Positions 44,305-55,239 are shown, counted from the first letter of the stretch. The stretch: 64,000 nt of DNA from Odontocerum albicorne (GCA_949825065.1 OX463859.1:3324217-3388216), one strand, 5' to 3'. Notes: generated by a model from the letters alone, not told the origin. Numbers and translations are program-made.

Positions 44305-46478
44305 TCAACCAGGGTCGATCCACTGCTGGATGAAGGTCTCCCCAAGTTGACTCCAAACAGTTCGGTCCTTTGCTCGCCGATGCCACGTGATGCTGCCATG
44401 CTTCCTGATTTCGTCCATCCAGCGTACCTTCGGTCTTCTTCTAGGCCTCTTTATGCCTCTTGGATACCATTGGATTATTTCGGATGTCCATCGGGAGTCT
44501 GACATTCTGGCTACATGTCCGGCCCATTGCCACTTCATTCTTTTGCACACCTTTATAACGTCTTCTACCTTTGTCATATTGCGAATCCAGGTGTTTCGTT
44601 TACGGTCTCTTTTAGTATATCCTAACATGCATCTCTCCATGCTCCTTTGTGCGGTCTGGAGCTTTTGCGTGTTCTTTACTGTGAGCGTCCATGTCTCGCA
44701 GCCATACGTAAGTACTGGAAGAATGCACTGGTTGTAGACCTTTCGCTTCAAGGATATTGGGAGATTACTTTTGAAGATGTTGTTCAAACGTCCAAATGAG
44801 CTCCACGCCAGTTTGGTCCTTCGTGCTATTTCCTCCGATATGCCACCTACAAAGGAAATAAGTTGGCCTAGATACACATATTCCTGGACAAGTTCTAGCG
44901 GTTTTCCATCCACGTTTATTGGTTTTGGGGTAGCAAAGCCGTTCATCATATATTTGGTTTTTGAAATATTCATTTTTAAACCAACTTCCCTGCTGACCTC
45001 TGCCAATTCTTGCAGTTGGTGCTGAAGATCATTCGGGTTTTGTGAGAATATAACGATATCGTCTGCAAATCTCAAATGGCTCAGGTATTTTCCATCAATC
45101 GCCAGCCCTTTACTTTCCCATTCTAGTTTTTTAAATATGTATTCCAGTGTAGCTGTGAATAATTTTGGGGAAATAGTGTCTCCTTGACGAACTCCTTTAC
45201 CGATTCGGAAGGTTTCCGAGGATTTGTGGAGATGTATTTTTGCTGTTGCATCCTTATAGATGTTATTGAACAACTGAGTGTATGCTCTATCAATGCCTTG
45301 TGTCTTTAGAGCTTCTAGTATAGCAGCTTTTTTGACTGAGTCAAATGCCTTTTCGTAGTCCACAAAGGCTAAGTACAGGGGGAGTTCGTATTCGTCACAT
45401 CGTTCCATTATTTCTCGCAGCACCTGAATATGATCCATGGTACTGAAACCCTTCCTGAATCCAGCCTGTTCTCGTGGTTGGTTCATGTCAAAAGTATTCG
45501 AGAGTCGGTTGGTTAAAATCTTGGTAAAAATTTTGTAAAGGGTAGGTAGCATGCTAATCGGACGGTAGTTCTTAAGATCCTCTTGATCGCCTTTCTTATG
45601 GAGAAGTATTATAGTTGCAGATTTCCAATCTTCTGGAATGTCTTTTTCTTGAAGGCACCTGTTGAAAAGTGTTGATAAGATGGTATCCACTTCTCGACCT
45701 GTTTGTTTAAGGACATCAATGGACAAACCATCGATACCAGTGGCCTTACCGGATTTCATTCCGTTGATTGCGTATCTGATCTCTCCTGGCAAGATCGTTG
45801 GGATATTTTCGTCCTTAGTTGTTTCTAGATTCAGATTTGTATCTGGTATAGTTACAGTATCTGTATCGGCATATAGTTCCCTATAAAATTCTTCCGCTCT
45901 CTTCAGGATAAGGTCTCGTTGTTTGGTTACAGTATTATCAGACAGTTTAAGTGCAATGATGTGGCGTTTTCCTAAAGACATATTTTGCTTTAGCTTTTTC
46001 AGACTTCTTCTATTCTCAATCGTCCTTTGAACCATTTTTGTGTTATATTCGCGGATATCTTTACGAATATTTTTGCGTAGCATTCTATTGATCTCTGAGA
46101 AAGATGGTGATGTAGAAGCGGGTTGTGTAGATATCATTTTTCTTCTTTGTTTCATAAGATCTAACGTTTGCTGAGACAATTTTGATTCTTTTTGAGGATG
46201 TGAGCCGCCGTAGTTTGTTGCACTCTGTACTATCTGTTCTGCTATTGCTTCTATTGTAATCGGAAGCTGTGGTTTGCTGAGGATTTCAAATCGATTTTTG
46301 AGGTCTAGTTGGAATCCATTTTTATTTTTAGCAAGTAGATCGTTGTTTATTACTATTTTCTCCTTTTTCTTAATCACTTTGAGACGTTCAGTTTTGGTGT
46401 TGATCTTTATTTTGGCTCTTACTAGGCGATGATCACTGCCTGTTTTAAAGCTGTTGAGAACAGTGCAGTCTTGGACAG
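44305..46478 (-). CDS. RTE-clade LINE polyprotein (endonuclease end, RT, C-terminal region), truncated by assembly gap
   Basis: A 2.17-kb uninterrupted frame runs from the gap to a TGA at 44305-44307. It starts in the last part of the endonuclease ([18 protein letters not shown], containing the catalytic SDHR). The RT then shows [63 protein letters not shown] and the active-site box RFADDIVIF, followed by the thumb and C-terminal WAGHVARM and [13 protein letters not shown]. This is typical of RTE/BovB-like elements. The 3' UTR is only about 10 nt before TGATGATGA and a long (TA)n tract, also usual for RTE. The lack of any stop or frameshift makes it the best preserved LINE frame in the window. 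The N-terminal endonuclease lies in or beyond the 200-N gap. The short frames called across the Ns should not be trusted. Confidence 0.93.
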
Positions 46479-46678
46479 NNNNNNNNNNNNNNNNNNNNNN
46501 NNNNNNNNNNNNNNNNNNNNNNNNNNNNNNNNNNNNNNNNNNNNNNNNNNNNNNNNNNNNNNNNNNNNNNNNNNNNNNNNNNNNNNNNNNNNNNNNNNNN
46601 NNNNNNNNNNNNNNNNNNNNNNNNNNNNNNNNNNNNNNNNNNNNNNNNNNNNNNNNNNNNNNNNNNNNNNNNNNNNNN
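46479..46678. other. Assembly gap of 200 N
   Basis: Exactly 200 N, the usual placeholder for a gap of unknown size. It falls inside the endonuclease part of the RTE element. The 60 bp beyond it (46679-46740) do not clearly resume the endonuclease frame. Confidence 1.
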
Positions 46679-46909
46679 CATCCCACCCTTCTCCACTAGG
46701 CGACCGATCACCCAATCTCCATTCCAGCTAACTTACTTTATTATTGAAGGATATCAATTTTGAAACTATTATTGAAATTGTGTATAAAAACTTTTAGCTC
46801 GATAATATTTAGACAGAAGTAAAATAAATATTGTGATTCTTTTCAATATGCTATTTATTATCAAAAAAATAATTTGATGTTAACATGAACGTGACTTGTA
46901 TGTTATATG

Positions 46910-47310
46910 CTAAGAACAACAAAATAAAGGTGACTTTTGCAGGTTGAGAACGTTAAAATAAAGGTGACTTGTGCTTGTTGACAATGTACATGTAAAGGCG
47001 ACATAACATATGCATGTCGAGAACGTTACGATAAAGGTAAATTTTTCATGCCAGAACGTTAACACAAAGTTATTTGTGTATGCCCAGAACGTAAACATAA
47101 CATTTACTGGTGCATTTTGAGAACCGTAAAATGAATTTAATTTAAGCATGTTGAAAAAATTAAAATAAAGATGACTTGTGCATGTTGAGAACATTCACAT
47201 AAAGGTGACTAGTGCATGTTGAGAACGTTAAAATAATGGTGACTTGTGCATGTCCAGAATTTTAATTTAATTGTTGTGACCTTTAAAATAAAGGTGACTT
47301 GAGAAAGTCA
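46910..47310 (+). repeat. Degenerate 34-40-bp tandem repeat upstream of the Jockey element
   Basis: Around ten imperfect copies of a unit like AATAAAGGTGACTTGTGCAT followed by GTTGAGAACGTT, with variable spacing. It ends shortly before the CpG-rich leader of the LINE. It could be flanking minisatellite or part of the 5' region of the element. Confidence 0.7.
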
Positions 47311-47682
47311 ACATGTTAATCTAAAAAAGTACTTTTAATGAGTGGGTTGTGCCGGATGACACATGCTTAAGTTAGGGTCGTATATGCGTGTATACGAAAG
47401 ACCTTTGAGCGCGATCGCTGTCGATCGCTGTCAATCGATGACTTGCTATCTCTTTCCATTTTCTCTCCAGTAACTAAATTGTAGCCTACGCACTGTTTGC
47501 CATGAGTATGTTTACGTGACGGTTGTAGGCGCAAGTGGCTGAGCGGACCAAACGCGTGTTCACGTTACGGTTGCGAGTGCGGTAGCTTAGGTGTACATAA
47601 CACGTATCTAGTATAAGAGAACCGTCATGGACGCGCTACAGTGCACACGTATTATCATCGCTTACACAGTCGCTCTCCAGTC

Positions 47683-47785
47683 CGTACAGTTCGCAAAACA
47701 AATTTCGCCCGCAGTACAGTCCGCAAAACAAATTTCGCCCGCAGTACAGTTCGCGAAATAAATTTCACAAACAAACAAATACAGT
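47683..47785 (+). repeat. 30-bp tandem repeat in the Jockey 5' leader
   Basis: Three copies of a 30-bp unit beginning CAGTACAGTTCGCAAAACAA; the first two are almost identical and the third is degenerate. Non-LTR elements often carry tandem 5' monomers with promoter activity. That role here is inference from position only. Confidence 0.7.
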
Positions 47786-48259
47786 TCTACCAAGTTTGTG
47801 ATCGCGCATCTATCTCGCGCATAAGTTTCACTCACTGACACCGCCACGCACGCCCACCGCCATTGTCCAGCTCGTTACTCGGTATTCGGTACTTCACGCG
47901 TATATGGAGTTGGCCTCCACTAATCATATTCGAGTGACATATCCGTTCTGAGTGCCGGTCGATGACAGCCGCCCGCTACTTCATTTTGGTAAGCTACTGA
48001 CTGATATTGTCCTTTCTCACACTTTCACTTCCTCGGGCGGGGTTGAAGACCTGGATAAGGTCGACGGCTCTTCCCATCCCGTCTGCACTTTCACCCACTC
48101 ATTTTCATCATTTTCTCACCCACTTTTGCGACATTTATCATTTATCATTTATTATTTTCTTTACTATTATCATTGTTATTGTTATTGTTTCGACCGCACT
48201 CGTACAACCCATATCTCCCCCTCGCCAAATATAATTAAAATATAACTAAAAAAGGAAAA

Positions 48260-49877
48260 ATGAAGCCCACTAAGTCGGACTTTATTATTAAAACTCCTCG
48301 TACCATTATCGTAAAGGAGTCACGCTCGTCCACTCCAGTGCCCGCACCTCGCCGTCCACCACCCTCGCCATGCCCCCCCCCAAGCCGAACGTCTACTCCT
48401 CGGAAAAAGGAGACGCTGACGCCCATCCCCGAAACCACGCCGCCTACCGCCCGCGCCAAGTCACCTGACCGCTCGCAATCTCCTGAACCGAACATCTCGT
48501 TCAAGGAGGCTATTGACTTTATCCAGTCAGAGTCAATCTCAAGGGAAGTGACTCTGAAATTGGGAAGGCTTTTCCGAGATCTCTGCCGCAAAGGACATCT
48601 CGAACTCATCCTAAAGAATCAGCCAGCAGACCCACCCACCGCCTCGCCTGCTCCGTCAGTCCCGACAACATCACAAAACCTCACCCCCACTCCCAATGTC
48701 CCACCCCCCCCGCCAGAACCTTCCACCCCGGATATTCCGGACATGGAATGGCAAACAGCCACCACCAGCCGCAAACGGACTCTCAAATCCCCTGAAAGTC
48801 CCCCCCCCCGCCCACCCCCCGGTAAACCCTCAGCCCATCGTCACTCCGATAAACAAGAGAATGAGAGGCCCACCCAGTCCTCCCCTTCCCACACTCCCCG
48901 AACCATCATTACCAGAAACCACACCGACCCTACTCCCGATCAGAAGGGACCGCATTCCCCCTACTATCCTCCACAAAACGGACCGATATGGAGACCTGAG
49001 AACACAACTCAGGTCTCAGAAGATCGCATTCTCCTCCAAGGTCATGCCAAACGGAGACTTAAAAATCTCGACGGAAACCGTCGAAGCCTACCGCGCCCTC
49101 GTCCACATAACAGACTCCCTCGCCATCCCCTACCACTCATTCCACCTCGAAAACGAGAAACCACTGTTAGCCGTCATACGCGGAATTCCTACCTCCATTA
49201 GCGTCGAAGACATCGCGGAAGAACTCAAATCACTGGAGTATCCAGTATTAAACATCTACCGGATGAAAAACCGGAACAGAGTCGAACTCCCAATGGTCAT
49301 AGCAAAACTATCCAGAGACCCAGCAGGCAAAAAGATCTTTACCGAACTCCGCGGTGTCCTCGATATTCGAGTCACGGTGGAGGAACTCCATAAAAGAAAA
49401 GGAATGGGGCAATGTCATCGATGCCAAGGCTTTGCCCATTCAGCTTGCAACTGCCACGCTCCCGCCACATGCGTGAAATGTGGCAGAGCGCACCACACTT
49501 CCGAATGCCGGAAGCCAATAGACACACCAGCCACCTGCTGCAACTGTGGCGGCCCACACACGGCCAACTATAGAGGCTGCCCGCGCTTCCCTAAACGCAA
49601 CCCCTACCAACCAACACCCCCCACCGCCCCCTCCGCACACAATACCACCACCCACCGATCTTTCGCCCCCTAGAGTGCATCGAGACCAGTCACTTCTAGC
49701 GTTTCTTACGCCAATATGGCAGCCCCACGCCCCCTGTTATCCTCATATACTCCACAACAACACACATTGCCCTCCCCCCCCCAAAACTGCGACTTCATAA
49801 TTAATAACATAAGATCAGCTATCACTGAAGCCATAAATTTCCTCAACACCCTTCAACAAAATGGCTCGCACTTATAA
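48260..49877 (+). pseudogene. Jockey-type ORF1 (gag-like nucleic-acid-binding protein), frameshifted
   Basis: ORF1 opens at 48260 (MKPTKSDF) with a Pro/Ser-rich basic N-terminus. It shifts frame at a run of ten C at 48800-48809 and continues in the second frame through the conserved block RSQKIAFSSKVMPNGDLKIS. This frame then carries three CCHC zinc knuckles, CHRCQGFAHSACNC, CVKCGRAHHTSEC and CCNCGGPHTANYRGC (about 49410-49580). Jockey ORF1 proteins bind the element's RNA and assist target-primed reverse transcription. A TAG at 49671-49673 ends the long frame, but the same frame stays open to a TAA at 49875-49877. That end overlaps the ORF2 start by 17 nt, as is common in this clade, so the TAG may be a nonsense mutation or the true end. 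The +1 shift fits one extra C in the homopolymer, either slippage or an assembly error. Confidence 0.85.
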
Positions 49878-52730
49878 GCCCTCTCATATATCCGCCGCGT
49901 TCTGGAATGCAAACGGTTCCCTCAGAACGCACAAAAACGAGATCGAGGATTTCCTTCTCGAGCACAACCTGGACGTGATGCTGATAACGGAGTCACACCT
50001 CAAACCGAGCTACCGTTACAGCATCAAAAATTACTTCTGCTACAGAGACGATCGCCTTACCGCCCGAAAAGGCGGTACTGCGATCCTCATAAAAAGCACC
50101 ATAGACCACTGCCGCATCTCCTCCCCTATCACTGATAACTTAGAAGCTTCATGCGTCATAGTAAACACTACCAACCACGGCCCCCTCAAACTGTGCGCAA
50201 CATATCTCTCCCCATCTTCCCCACTTGTCGAGACCGAACTGGACTCATTCTTTGCCGATAACATCCCCACCATCATAGCAGGAGATCTCAACGCCAAACA
50301 CCCCTTCTGGCACAGCCACACTCCCAACGCGCATGGCAAAACGCTCGACGAAATCTCTTCTCGTAAGAGATACTTCGTGGTCGGACCTACGTCCCCCACA
50401 CTCTATCCACTAAACCCCAACCATCGCCCTGACGTCATAGACATCATCGTGCATAATGACATCCCCTATCAAACAGACCTCACGACCGTTCACCAGCTTC
50501 AATCCGACCACTACCCGGTACTACTTCACTTGACGGATGGCTTTCCGCCCTTCTCACCCTCACCCCCACCGTGGCACATCACCTCGTGGGGTGACTTTGC
50601 CACCTACGTAGACAACTGCATCAAAATTCCAACAACTTTTCCAGACACGAATTCCATCGATACTGCTATATACGACTTCACAACCACCATAAAATCCGCT
50701 CTCACGTCCGCTTCAAAAGTGAGACCCGCCGACAAACCCGAACTCCCCCTTCCTCCACACATCAAAACGCTGATTGTGGAGAAAAATAAAATCCGAAAGC
50801 TGTGGCAACGCACAGCTGTCCCCTCGTATAAAGCAGAATATAACAGATTAGTAAAAAAAATAAAATTCCACTTACAACAGATCCGAAACGATAAATGGTC
50901 TGACTTCGTCGAGTCCCTCGAATACAACGAAGGACTCAAATGGAAACTCACACGTTGCCTCCGAAATACGCCCCCCCCGCCCCAGCTCTCTCCAAGGGCC
51001 AAACGGCACCGTCTTCTCTGCTCGCGACCGCGCAGAGACCTTCGCCGACTCTCTAGCGAATATCTTCTCGCCAAATACAGATCTCTCAGACCCCACTCAC
51101 ACAACAATGGTCGACAATGCAGTTGTCAACATACTCAGCGAACAAACCCCCCCCCACCTCAGACTTCTTCTCACCGCGAGAAATTCAAACAATCATAAAA
51201 AATCTAGTCAATAAAAAAGCCCCCGGCCCCGATAAAATCAACAATTTCACTCTCAAAAAACTCCCTAAAAAAGCCATCTGCACCATTACAGCCATCTTCA
51301 ACGCCTGCTTTCGACACAAATTCTTCCCGACCCCGTTCAAAAACGCCGATGTCATTATGTTCCCCATACCGGGCAAAAGCCACGCCATCCCCGAAAATCA
51401 CAGACCGATCAGTCTGCCCTCCACCCTAGGTAAAGTGCTCGAGAGATTAATCCTCGACCGTCTCTCGACTGAAATATACGCGCGCAACGTCATTCCAGAA
51501 TCGCAACACGGATTTATGCCGATGCACTCGACCAACCATCAACTTCTTCGCGTTGTAGAGCAAATTATCAAATCCTTCAGAGCCAAAGGGCTCACGACCC
51601 TCCTTTCGCTAGACGTGGCCAAAGCCTTCGACACCGTCTGGCACAACGGACTCGTATACAAGCTACACAAGACGGGTATTCCACTTAGACTAGTGCAAAT
51701 CATCGCCTCCTTCCTAGAAAATCGCTCCTTCTCCGTCAAAATAGACGGAATAAACTCCTCCCCGCGCCCCATTCTGGCAGGTGTGCCCCAAGGTGCACTC
51801 CTGTCCCCCATCCTGTACAATATATATACGAGCGATATGCCCCAATTTTCTAACGCACACTGTATCACCGCGCAATACGCCGACGACACAGCATTCCTCT
51901 CATCATCCAAATACGAGTCCGACTCCCACAACCGACTGCAAGACTTCATTCCCATTCTGGAGCAATGGTGCACAGAATGGAAGATCAAAATTAATCCCTC
52001 CAAAAGCACAGCAGTCCGCTTCTCACGCAAATACATCGAACCCGTCAGAACTCTAAAACTCTTCGGCCAGAGCGTCCCATGGACCGACCACGTGAAATAC
52101 TTAGGCCTCACCTTAGACAGTAGACTCACGTGGCGCAAACACGCCCTCATTGTAAAAGCAAAAGCTCTCGGAACCTTAAAATCATTATTACCATTGGTCG
52201 GTAAATTCAATAAATTAAGTCCGCGCACTAAACTCCATCTTTATAAATCGATCATCAGACCACAATTGACATACGCCCTTCCGGTATGGGGCTACGCGCC
52301 GGTAACCACGATAAATCACATCCAAATCGTTCAAAACAAAGCCCTCCGCATGATATTAAACGCGCCCTACATAGTTCGTAACTCTAGACTCCACGCGGAC
52401 ACCGCACTCGAAACTATCCCCGATCACATGCGAGCTCTGGCCGAAAGGTTTTACAGTTCAATATCAAGACATCCCAACCCCGTCATACAAAATCTCGGAA
52501 ACTACAACGCGAACACCAACTACAAGCACCCACGTCCAAAATCTATTCTCCGCACCCGCCCACCCACAAACGCCCCCCCAACTGCAAATGACCCCGTCAC
52601 TCTGAATACCCCCCCGTCTTCTACACCTTTTTCTACACCATTTTCTACACCTTTCTCTACACCATTTTCTACACCTATTTATACACCGACACCGACTCCT
52701 CAAGCGGCAGACGACAGCCTCCCACCATAG
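49861..52730 (+). pseudogene. Jockey-type ORF2 (endonuclease + reverse transcriptase), frameshifted
   Basis: The start at 49861 (MARTYKPSH) leads into an APE-type endonuclease: FWNANGS, LITESHL with the catalytic Glu, GDLNAKH and the C-terminal SDHYP motif (about 49890-50540). The RT domain follows: KKAPGPDKINN, RPISLPSTLGK, LSLDVAKAFDTVWH, AGVPQGALLSPILYN and the active-site box QYADDTAFL near 51880-51900, then YLGLTLDSRLTW in the thumb. The frame changes twice, near an eight-C run at 50971-50978 and at nine C at 51147-51155. Both are +1, as in ORF1. Between them a third frame carries the linker (GPNGTVFSARDRAETFADSL). The protein would nick target DNA and copy its RNA there. The C-terminus ends in a low-complexity STPF repeat. 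Domain calls are very secure; whether the breaks are biological is not. Confidence 0.9.
52612..52690 (+). repeat. 12-bp coding repeat (STPF)n at the ORF2 C-terminus
   Basis: About five imperfect copies of a 12-bp unit (TTTTCTACACCA-like) encode repeated Ser-Thr-Pro-Phe just before the ORF2 stop. The period is a multiple of three, so copy changes keep frame. Confidence 0.8.
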
Positions 52731-53344
52731 TCAATCGCGTATTTCCCATATTTATGTATTAATATATTTTTAAAAGTCACACACGTCTCCCCAAATACCC
52801 ATATTTATATACAACATCCTATGATTTACTCACCATCATCTCACCTCCATTTCTTTCTCACCACCCATCTAATATATATAAGCGTGTGTGACATCGCACA
52901 TCCACAAATATATGTATATTCGTATGTAATATCATTTATATAACATCACATGTATACAAGTATTTAACGTCTTATTATTTCTCATAATCATTCATCAAAC
53001 AAATTACATAAAACTATCCCTCCCCGTCTCCTAAAACAGGAACCAAAATATCCAATTAAATATCATATCAGTCAGAAATTATCCAATGAAGGAGTAAGGC
53101 GTCCTACCATTGGACCGAGACTCCGAACGAGATATTCATCACTTGGTATCTAGTATACTCGATTATATTAACATCAACTAAGGGTGAAGGCATTAACGGT
53201 ATTTAAACGTTCGGTGTCACTTAAACCAATTCAACACGACAAACACAAGAAAAAAACATAAAAATATTTTTATTTTAGAAATTTTCATGGATGGTTGTAA
53301 GATAAATAATAAGTATTTTAACAAAAATTTTAAGCAATTTTTTC

Positions 53345-53350
53345 ACTTAC
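53345..53350 (-). other. Splice donor (5' splice site) of the receptor exon
   Basis: On the minus strand the codons for GWKDRE are followed directly by the consensus donor GTAAGT. Homology to the receptor family stops at the same point, and the frame reads into a stop within 20 bases. Confidence 0.88.
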
Positions 53351-53587
53351 CTCTCTGTCCTTCCAGCCAACAAGTGGAGGGAAGCAAATGACGAAACTGA
53401 GCACCCACAGGGCGGCAATCAAGGCTTTTGCCCGACGCCTGCTCATAAGCGAAGGGTAGCTGACTGGACGGGCCACGGCCACGTATCGGTCCAGCGAGAT
53501 GGCGCACAGGTTCAGAATACTTGCGGTACACATCCAAACGTCCACAGCTAGCCAGACTGAGCACCAAACGTCGCCGAAAATCCACAC
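53351..53587 (-). CDS. Oamb-like: Internal exon of an alpha1-like octopamine receptor (OAMB-type GPCR), TM3-TM4
   Basis: This 79-codon exon (phase 0 at both ends) encodes TM3, the second intracellular loop and TM4 of a class A amine receptor. Visible landmarks are Cys9 (the 3.25 disulfide cysteine), Asp16 (3.32, the amine-binding aspartate), the DRY motif at residues 33-35 and the TM4 tryptophan at residue 61. Their spacing matches the family exactly (C to D 7 residues, D3.32 to DRY 17). The opening VWIFGD, the TM3 stretch VDVWMCTASILNLCAISLD and the ending FPPLVGWKD match, from memory, insect OAMB receptors better than D1-like dopamine receptors. These receptors bind octopamine at the plasma membrane and couple to Ca2+/cAMP signalling. 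The exon is GC-richer than its surroundings, fully open and flanked by good splice sites. No other exon of the gene is recognisable in the window. A related tyramine or octopamine receptor is the main alternative. GPCR identity is near certain; the subtype is less so. Confidence 0.9.
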
Positions 53588-53605
53588 CTGAAAAAAAAGA
53601 ATAAA
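53588..53605 (-). other. Splice acceptor (3' splice site) of the receptor exon
   Basis: On the minus strand a pyrimidine tract (TTCTTTTTTTTCAG) ends in CAG immediately before the GTG TGG ATT codons that start the conserved VWIFGD block. This sets the exon start at 53587. The GTG is an internal valine codon and not a translation start. Confidence 0.88.
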
Positions 53606-53654
53606 TGGGTGGTTTAGTCTCTTTCATGAAATTATTAAAACATAATCGATCCTA

Positions 53655-53965
53655 AATAGAAATGTGTGGTCCGAAAATAATAAATGGGGTAATATTGTAT
53701 GATGGGTGTGAACTTAAGGTTGATGTGTTGAGGAAGATAAAAAAATCCCTTTTAGATAGCTTGGGCATGAATGAGGAAAAACTAATAAAACACATTTACA
53801 GTACAAATGTGAGTGGCAGGGGGTGGAGGAAGACCAGGGAAAGTATAAGTGGATCAAGTGTAAGATATTTTGCAGAGACAAGATGTATACAGTCAGACAA
53901 ATCGCAGGAGCTGTATTGGAAAGTGCAGGAGAGAGGAAATTGCGTGTCGAGATACCTTTCATCCT
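53655..53965 (+). mobile_element. LINE C-terminal fragment (KCELK...GRGRPRK family)
   Basis: DGCELKVDVLRKIKKSLLDS, GMNEEKLIKHIYSTNVSG and GRGWRKTRES follow the LINE C-terminus seen at 34300-34850 with a few frame changes. It lies only about 70 bp upstream of the receptor exon's acceptor, inside the intron. Confidence 0.7.
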
Positions 53966-54151
53966 CGCGAAATTTTAAAAGGGTCCCTCCAAAGTGTCCT
54001 ATGCATTCTTATCCATTTATAACTTAAATTTAACAATCTAGCGCGCTTATTATTAGGGAGAGATCCGTTCCAAGCAACCATGTAAAATAAAGTAAAGAAA
54101 ACTACATGTTGGCCAGAATTATTAAAATTATTATTTAAACTTCACAAAATA

Positions 54152-54685
54152 AAGGATCTTTCAAATTGAGTGGTTTTTGAATAAAACACGCAATTCGTTT
54201 TGATTTAAAAAAACTTTTTATTGGTCATTGATATATAATGTATGACATTTCAACACAAAAAACCAATATCCGCCAAATGTCCACCTCTTGCAGCTTCACA
54301 GATGTGCACTCTTTTGTCTAATTTTCGATGACATTTTGGCATAATTGCGGTTCTAACTCATCAATAACGCGAATAATTTCGTCCAACAGCTCAGGAATTA
54401 ATTGGGGGTCATTCTTATAAACCTAGCTTTTCACGTAACCCCAGAGAAAATAGTTCAACGTTGTCAGACCACATGATCTTGGTGGCCAATTAACATCACC
54501 GTTTCCGGAGATTACAATACATAAAATAATTCAACAATTTAAACGCGTTGTTGTATTGTATACGACTCCATTTTTATAAATGTCATACATTACACTTATC
54601 AAATGTCGCAAGACCCAGGCAAGTTTACGACGCCATCTGTGTTTTATCTAAGAGTTTGAAAAACCGATCAATTTGGAAGACCTTT
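54152..54685 (-). mobile_element. Internally deleted IS630-type element with transposase C-terminus
   Basis: Inverted repeats of about 40 bp (AAGGATCTTTCAAATTGAGT left; AAAAGGTCTTCCAAATTGAT right, complement) are flanked by TA on both sides. The minus strand between 54530 and 54250 reads GDVNWPPRSCGLTTLNYFLW, GYVKS-stop, NDPQLIPELLDEIIRVIDEL and CQNVIEN. This is the C-terminus of the DUF4817-associated transposase family, with two stops and the catalytic Asp region altered (CGLTTLN for CDLTPLD). The N-terminus is deleted. Confidence 0.8.
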
Positions 54686-54769
54686 TAGGAATAGGTATAT
54701 GTGAACGTGGGAAAAGACTGGAAAGAGCAGAATAAATGCTGTTTGAAATGCGTGTCCTAATAAGGATAT

Positions 54770-55160
54770 AATCGGATGACAATCTAAGGGAGAATACGGA
54801 ATGAACTGATTAAGGATGAATTAGGGATGAACTTAAGACTGGTGTGTTGTGTAAAACGAAGAAGATTACTCTGAGATGATTTGGACATGTAGGAGAAATA
54901 ACTGAAGAAAGACGAAAAAAAAATACAGTGTAAATGTTGGTAGAGGAAGACAAAGGGAACTATAGTAAGATCAAGTGAATTTTAATTTAGAAGGAGAAAA
55001 CGTAGAAAGCCTAAGAAATCGTGAGAGTTATGTGAGTTCGCCTCTTCTTCATCTACATAGATGAAGAAGAGGCGAAATAAATGTGTCGTGATATGAAAGC
55101 CTGGCACTCTCCTCTCTGCCTTCTCCGACAAGGACGTTTGTATGGATGTATTACTATAAT
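54770..55160 (+). mobile_element. LINE C-terminal fragment and 3' end, containing a perfect palindrome
   Basis: ATGAACTTAAGACTGGTGTG (CELKTDV region), TTTGGACATGTAGGAGAAAT (FGHVxxM) and GTTGGTAGAGGAAGAC (GRGRP) precede the family 3' terminus TCTCTCTGCCTTCTCCGACA. Frames are broken. Confidence 0.7.
55037..55076. repeat. Perfect 19-bp palindrome with 2-nt loop
   Basis: TTCGCCTCTTCTTCATCTA, CA, TAGATGAAGAAGAGGCGAA. The right arm is the normal LINE sequence; the left arm is an inverted copy of it. Confidence 0.97.
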
Positions 55161-55239
55161 ATTTATTATCTTAAATATTAAAATTACTTTTTTCTAAAAC
55201 GTAAATCTTTCAACATTCACTAGAACTAGCTTGCAAAAT

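Larger units (their letters stand above)
47340..53265 (+). mobile_element. Near full-length Jockey-clade non-LTR retrotransposon
   Basis: The element has a CpG-rich 5' leader with a short tandem repeat, ORF1 with three CCHC knuckles, ORF2 with apurinic-type endonuclease and reverse transcriptase, and about 520 bp of 3' UTR ending in an A-rich stretch near 53248-53265. The domain order and protein motifs are those of the Jockey clade. Base composition (C-rich plus strand) differs sharply from the AT-rich flanks. The 5' boundary is uncertain (47340-47640 region) and I could not identify a target-site duplication. The element lies in the opposite orientation to the receptor gene and ends about 85 bp from that exon's splice donor. 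Three apparent frameshifts, all at poly-C runs, and one in-frame TAG interrupt the ORFs, so this copy as assembled is not an intact coding unit. Confidence 0.85.

Noticed and set aside
46422..46731. Open frames crossing the N run
   Set aside because: Ns were read as unknown residues; no evidence of continuity across the 200-N gap.
48235..48609. Glycine-rich antisense frame, and other antisense frames through 52703
   Set aside because: Shadows of the C-rich Jockey ORFs on the plus strand.
53587..53587. GTG as a translation start for the receptor segment
   Set aside because: It is a valine codon directly after a CAG splice acceptor, in the middle of a GPCR.
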